A DNA stretch of 22,500 nucleotides, from contig RPFO01000082.1 in the NCBI GenBank assembly GCA_009746045.1, forward strand, positions 4,120,452 through 4,142,951, given 5' to 3'. The notes beneath the pieces are model-generated. The model did no database searches. It was not told the DNA's origin and saw only the letters and a program-made list of their open reading frames with translations. Positions 18,689-22,500 of this stretch are shown in pieces. Source of the DNA: Mesostigma viride. Lineage: Eukaryota > Streptophyta > Mesostigmatophyceae > Mesostigmatales > Mesostigmataceae. The position numbers and the translations under genes are program-made. Positions within the stretch are counted from its first letter, which is position 1. Every line of letters starts with the position of its first letter.

Positions 18689-19340
18689 TTTGTCGCCGGT
18701 GCAACCCTTGTGCCCCATCGCGCCGTTGCGGGCGGCCGAATCCATCACGTTCAGGTTCGCGACACGGATTTCCCAAAGCTCACTTGGCGTTTTGGGAAAC
18801 TTCACACGCATGGGCACGCCCTCTGCCATCGCATCCATGTCCTCCACAAGACACTCAAGGACTGCCTCTCGTGGCACATGTGTATCTCTCACGGTGATGG
18901 GGAAGATCATGTCTCTTGACTTGTTGTCGGCGCGCTCGATGTTCAGAACAGTGAACAAATGCGCTTCCAGCGTCCCATGCCGATGGAGATACTCCTCAAA
19001 TGAGTCATCCCACAACGCCACTACCAAATATAGGATGGGTAGACCAGACTTAGAAGGGCGGTAACAGCGGAATTCGGCTTCCCATCTAGAGAATCTCAGC
19101 CTCTTGTACCGAGGCTTGTCCGGGGACAGGTTGTACGACCTGCGCATGAAGAACACTCGCCCGCCCTCTCGGTCAGCCTCGGCAAATTTCCTCCACTTAC
19201 GGACGCCAACCACGTCAATGTGACCCCCGTAGTTCAGTAAAGAGATCTCCTGCTCATGCTTCGTCCAGAAGACCTCACTGACACGATCGGCATCCCGCGG
19301 TACGGTCCCCCCCGGACAATCCCTTGCGCGGTAGAAGAAC
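18689..19340 (-). CDS. CMC-type transposase, exon 2 (BAH-like domain and start of core)
   Basis: The acceptor CCTGCAG at 19341 joins phase 2 to exon 1, and the donor AAA|GTGAGT at 18689 ends the exon. The first half reads (R)FFYRARDCPGG, SEVFWTKHEQEIS, then GRVFFMRRSYNLSP. These are the 'WFyRpeDt', 'nEvf.s.h.d' and 'ffCr..yd' landmarks of a BAH domain, a nucleosome- or histone-tail-binding module. The second half enters the transposase core with LYLVVALWDDSFEEYLHRHG (Asp pair near 19009), then ADNKSRDMIFPITV, and NVMDSAARNGAMGHKGC, the aspartate/Cys segment that in CMC enzymes precedes the CPFC zinc-like cluster. The intron to exon 3 is 159 nt. Confidence 0.7.
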
Positions 19341-19866
19341 CTGCAGGCATCATGACGGCGGGCAAATTATAGCGTTGTCATCAATATACAATACTAGATC
19401 CATCCAAGCGTGCTGGACGTGCACACGTCAATATCCTCCCACCAAATGTAGTGCACTCTGTGTAATCCTGCGCAGGCGTGGTCTCAATTTAGGATGCCGA
19501 GGATGCCGAGGAGTGGCTAACCTCGGGAAAATAGTGTTCGGAACTTTGCGCTCATGCAGGACCAAAAAGGTTACGACATTATTTGGTCTCTAAACACGCC
19601 ACATTGCTGCATAAACACTGTCATCATACTTGATATATGGTGCAAACATTGCACTTCCCACAACCCAGTTTAATAACCATGCTTGCACTGGCCCGGATGC
19701 ATGCCCATTACGGCAGTTTATAGTGGTCAACTGGTACCAACCAACAAGGGAGCCCGGACAACACCAATCTGTTTTCAGCAGAATGCAATTAACTCAGCAT
19801 GTGCAATCCCAAGGGCATATCATGATGAGTGTACATCGACACAAAAGCACCATCCATGCCACTTAC

Positions 19867-20944
19867 CGGACTTTCGCCCATGGCTCACGACTCCCGTCAG
19901 CGTTTACTTGCATGAAGACAGCGCGGACAAGGCAAAGTTCTTCCGCTTTCGCTGCCCCTTGTTGTTGTCCATTAACACCATGATGGTGTCCCCAATGCGG
20001 ACGACACTCTGCCGCTTCTCACTGGAACTTGCTGCCAAGGCGGGAAGCTGCACCTCCTGTTGTTGAACTGTTGGATGGGTGTTGTAAAACTGGGTCTGAT
20101 TGAAAGTCCACACACGCCGATCCTCATTCATCTCGTGTTCTAGTAACAGTTTCCCCGTGAACGACTCATTCTGCAGCAGAGCGGATAGCGTTGACTGTAT
20201 GCTGATGTAAGTGAACTTGACTGCCTCACGCAAAGGATCGCCCTCTGCCTCCGCTGGGACCCAATTCACAGTCAGTGCGTCCGCAAGGGGCAGGCCCTTC
20301 TCCAATGACCGTCTCCTAGCCACGCCGAACTCCCCGTGGCTGGTCACACTGTATTGTGGGTGCTTCGCCAGTTCCTGAAACGCTTCGATGCACTTATCAG
20401 GAAGACCAAACTCCGTGGCTATGCAGAAAAGCGAAGCCTGTGTAAAATCGGCGTTCCCAGACAACGGCTTAGACCATGCCCATGGGTTTCTTGATGCACG
20501 GCCGGCGCCGGCCTCAACATCACCAGCCGTTCCTCCCCCACCGTCTGTCGTAAGCCCCTCCTCCGCCATCGCCCCCCCTGCCCCACCGTCTGCCGTAAAC
20601 TCCTCCTCCGCCATCGCCCCCCATTCCTCCTCCATTGAGTCATCAGGGCGCGGCTCAGCAGGCTCTACGCCTTCCATGCCCGCCGCATCGGGCTCAGGCT
20701 CCGGCGACCGTGTATCCACTGCAGCCACTTCAACAGCTTCGGCGGTCTTCAACAGCTGTTCACCTTGCGGGCATTCCTGGCGTGGCTCACCAAACAGCCT
20801 TCGCCGTTTGGCTCGGTCGTTCCCGCCGCTGGGAACGGACCAGGAGGCACCGACATCGGGGCGCGCGACGAGCGGTTGTGGAACGATATCGTGGAACGCG
20901 AAGGGATGTCCCTGACGACGAGAACGTTCAATGGCCTCACCCAC
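19867..20944 (-). CDS. CMC-type transposase, exon 1 (N-terminus, frameshifted)
   Basis: The upstream limit is uncertain: the open frame has no ATG at 20944 (it opens with GTG). A neighbouring frame has ATG at 21015 and a donor-like TGG|GTGAGG near 20945, so an upstream exon is likely. The N-terminal third is acidic and disordered, with an imperfect duplication of GAMAEEEFTADGG. It is followed by a helical region (ADFTQASLFCIATEFGLPDK) and RDP-type sequence GDPLREAVKFTYISIQ that is usual before the core of these transposases. VVRIGDTIMVLMDN at about 20005-19966 starts the BAH-like domain. Then the frame must slip by one base in the GGGG at about 19955-19958 to give ELCLVRAVFMQVNADGSREP, which ends at the strong donor CCG|GTAAGT (19867) and joins exon 2 as WAKVR-FFYRARD. 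Without the slip, a stop follows at 19904. Confidence 0.6.
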
Positions 20945-21161
20945 GAACGATTTTTGGGGGACTTGTAATAATTTGCCTGATCTGCCCTCGATCGACGAGA
21001 AAACACCCAGCTCATTTGCTTGTCAGGCTGACAATTCCGTGCGCATCGTTGCCATGCAGTGTCGGCCCATTAATATTGTATACACCTCCAGTTGCAACAA
21101 ACGCCATGGACGTACAGCAATTACAACACGAGGCTTATACCAATACCTAACTAAACCGAAG

Positions 21162-21608
21162 GTGGTACACAACTGCAGCCAGGACAACAGCGAGTCGCTG
21201 CGTACCTGCCGTGGGAAGGAGCTAAGTGGTACACAAATACCGTACAGGTGGTACACAACTGCAGCCAGGTCGACAGCGGGTCGCTGCGTACCTGCCGTGG
21301 GAAAGAGGGGGGTGGTACACAAATACCGTACAGGTGGTACACAACTGCAGCCAGGACAACAGCGGGTCGCTGCGTACCTGCCGTGGGAAAGAGGGGGGTG
21401 GTACACAAATACCGTACAGGTGGTACACAACTGCAGCCAGGACAACAGCGAGTCGCTGCGTACCTGCCGTGGGAAAGAGGGGGTGGTACACAAATACCGT
21501 ACAGGTGGTACACAACTGCAGCCAGCACAACAGCGAGTCGCTGCGTACCTGCCGTGGGAAGGAGGGGGGTGGTACACAACTGCCGCCAGTATAACAGCGG
21601 GTTGCCGC
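21162..21608 (-). repeat. Right array of 86-bp subterminal repeats (inverted)
   Basis: GTGGTACACAACTGCAGCC starts units at 21162, 21248, 21334, 21420 and 21505 (spacing 86, 86, 86, 85), and a shortened diverged unit starts at 21569. The sequence is the reverse complement of the left array, including the CAGCGA-G-TCGCTG palindrome and the paired GGTGGTAC words. A/G changes within CAGCGRGTCGCTG are the main differences between units. Confidence 0.95.
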
Positions 21609-21712
21609 GTTATAGGGTGACCTGACAGCGATGCCGCAAGAACGTGTACCGTGCGATGTTTGGTTTGCCCCTGACCACTGGGGTTGTAGCCGTCGGATGG
21701 CTGCAACCACGT

Positions 21713-21765
21713 GTGTACGCGAAATTTGACAGTGCACCAGGAGTGCACGCGAAATTTGAAAGTGC
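21713..21765 (+). promoter_or_regulatory. Pair of 23-bp direct repeats upstream of the right-hand gene
   Basis: GTGTACGCGAAATTTGACAG at 21713 and GTGCACGCGAAATTTGAAAG at 21743 are near-identical and begin 30 bp apart, about 65-115 bases before the ATG at 21830. On the other strand each contains AAATTTCGCG, close to the E2F consensus TTTCGCGC. A role as a cell-cycle type promoter element is inference only. Confidence 0.4.
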
Positions 21766-21829
21766 GCATTCACGTCTTCACCACCGTAGGTGACTCCAGT
21801 TAACGTTTACGCGCAGCTCATCAGTTTCT

Positions 21830-22500
21830 ATGGCGCCCAAGCTCAAGAAGAAGGCCATGAGGTCGCGGGAGGAGGAGGACATGGGCCGGCGGCGCAAGAA
21901 AACCCGCACCTTGATTTCCTCCGGATCCGAATCCGAATCCGATTCCTCTTCCTCGTCGTCCTCCGGCGAGGACGACGATATTGGCCCGGAGGCACCGGCC
22001 ACCACCGGCAGGAACTTGCAAATCGCGGCCAACAGGGCGGAGGAGGGCCTCAGGCAGGAGGTGGCGGCGCTGAAAACAGACGTCGCCAATCTCATGACGC
22101 GGCTGGGCACCAAACTGCCCAACAATTTCGTGGGTTGCACATTACGCATTATATAGCGTTCTTTGCTGAACTTTTTTGCTTTACACAATTCATTATTCCA
22201 CATTTCTAACTTCGCACTTTCTCTATCTTGCACATTGCAATTTTGCAGAAGACACTCCCAGCTTTTTCGGCAGCTGTCGAACACCTCTCCAGGCATTGCC
22301 TGAGCATTCGCCCTGACGTCGGGCAAGCCGTTCAGCTGGACCAGGAGCGGTCCGTCAGGGAGATGGGTCTGCGTGGCGCGATCGCCATGTTCTTCCAGGA
22401 GGCGGGGATCGTGAGAAGCCCCGCCGACTCGGTTCCTGCGGAGGATTACACGCAAGTCCGGGGTGCGCTGGTCAAGCGCCTGGCCAACCACCGGTCCAAC
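21830..22500 (+). CDS. Two-exon (partial) gene, Ser/acidic coiled-coil nuclear-type protein
   Basis: The ATG at 21830 (TTTCTATGGCG) begins a 100-codon exon ending at 22129. The intron at 22130-22248 has donor TTC|GTGGGT, a branch-point-like TTCTAAC at 22204 and acceptor ATTTTGCAG. Exon 2 continues in phase 0 to the window end without a stop. The protein opens with KLKKKAMRSREEEDMGRRRK, a bipartite NLS-like block. A serine/acidic tract then runs SGSESESDSSSSSSSGEDDD. Next comes a heptad-like helix RAEEGLRQEVAALKTDVANL, predicted to coil. Exon 2 gives KTLPAFSAAVEHLSRHC and REMGLRGAIAMFFQEAGIV, helical with no family I recognise. It lies just outside the right array; whether it belongs to host DNA or to another mobile element is unknown. 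The protein is incomplete at the window edge. Confidence 0.65.

Larger units (their letters stand above)
13081..21608. mobile_element. Composite CMC-type DNA transposon carrying a 2OG-Fe(II) dioxygenase gene
   Basis: The limits are two arrays of the same ~86-bp unit in opposite orientation, at 13081-13593 and 21162-21608. Inside are a plus-strand oxygenase-like gene and a minus-strand spliced transposase-like gene, converging on a repeat-filled centre. No other protein gene is evident. Subterminal arrays of transposase-binding repeats are usual for CACTA/En-Spm elements, and long repeat-built inverted ends are known in other superfamilies. I could not find a CACTA-type terminus or a target-site duplication, so the exact ends may lie tens to hundreds of bases outside the arrays. 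The degenerate units sit at the inner edge on the left but the outer edge on the right, so the two arrays are inverted but not strict mirror images. An alternative is that two pre-existing inverted satellite arrays happen to flank the genes. Confidence 0.6.

Noticed and set aside
16560-20944. KDZ transposase identity
   Set aside because: The KDZ core signatures were not found, whereas DIFHN..LGL, CPFC and HIP..FE..H..K patterns fit CMC/Plavaka-like enzymes better. The resemblance to TET-carrying KDZ elements is conceptual only.
13081-21608. CRISPR arrays
   Set aside because: The repeats are long contiguous satellites without unique spacers, and the context is eukaryotic.

Overview
The window reads as nuclear DNA of a eukaryote with a repeat-rich, roughly GC-balanced genome, most likely a green alga or another protist; the species cannot be named from this sequence. 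The basis is GT-AG introns with polypyrimidine tracts, non-LTR retrotransposon remains with an intact YADD motif, abundant mini- and microsatellites, a BAH-like chromatin domain, and no bacterial operon architecture.

Layout. Bases 1-3150 hold no confident gene: splice-like exon scraps, a degenerate 33-bp Pro/Ala-coding repeat and a diverged direct duplication. Bases 3154-3568 are a tandem array (36-37 bp units, then TTTATCAG iterons) that stops at a TAGTG-type terminus. Bases 3717-6586 carry two decayed LINE pieces on the minus strand, an ORF1-like pseudogene and a 5'-truncated reverse transcriptase pseudogene, in an order that cannot come from one copy. Bases 6791-7171 are a 112-bp tandem repeat with a conserved hairpin. 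Bases 7190-7665 are a decayed ORF abutting GTGGTAAAA repeats. Bases 7760-10260 are mostly featureless. Bases 10260-11284 hold two further T-rich iteron tracts, each ending in CCGAGTTCCTAGTG, then a 19-unit 30-bp minisatellite. A three-exon gene of unknown function lies on the minus strand at 11629-12817.

The centrepiece is 13081-21608, about 8.5 kb. Two arrays of the same ~86-bp unit lie in inverted orientation at its ends (13081-13593 and 21162-21608). Between them, tail to tail, are an intronless 2-oxoglutarate/Fe(II) dioxygenase-like gene (13723-14736, plus strand, with a very basic N-terminus) and a large spliced gene (16560 to about 20944, minus strand) that I read as a CMC (CACTA/En-Spm/Plavaka-like) transposase. 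The transposase has a BAH-like domain inserted before its catalytic core and a C-terminal En/Spm-type region. Between the two 3' ends lie a three-block tetranucleotide tract and a 92-bp satellite with dimeric higher-order structure. I interpret the whole as a composite DNA transposon carrying a possible nucleic-acid- or chromatin-modifying oxygenase and a chromatin-reading transposase. This resembles in concept, but is not shown to be homologous to, the TET/JBP-carrying KDZ elements of fungi. The transposase appears to carry one frameshift, so this copy may be inactive.

Beyond the element, 21830-22500 begins a two-exon gene for a Ser/acidic-rich, coiled-coil nuclear-type protein that runs off the window. 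It is preceded by a pair of 23-bp direct repeats that may be promoter elements.
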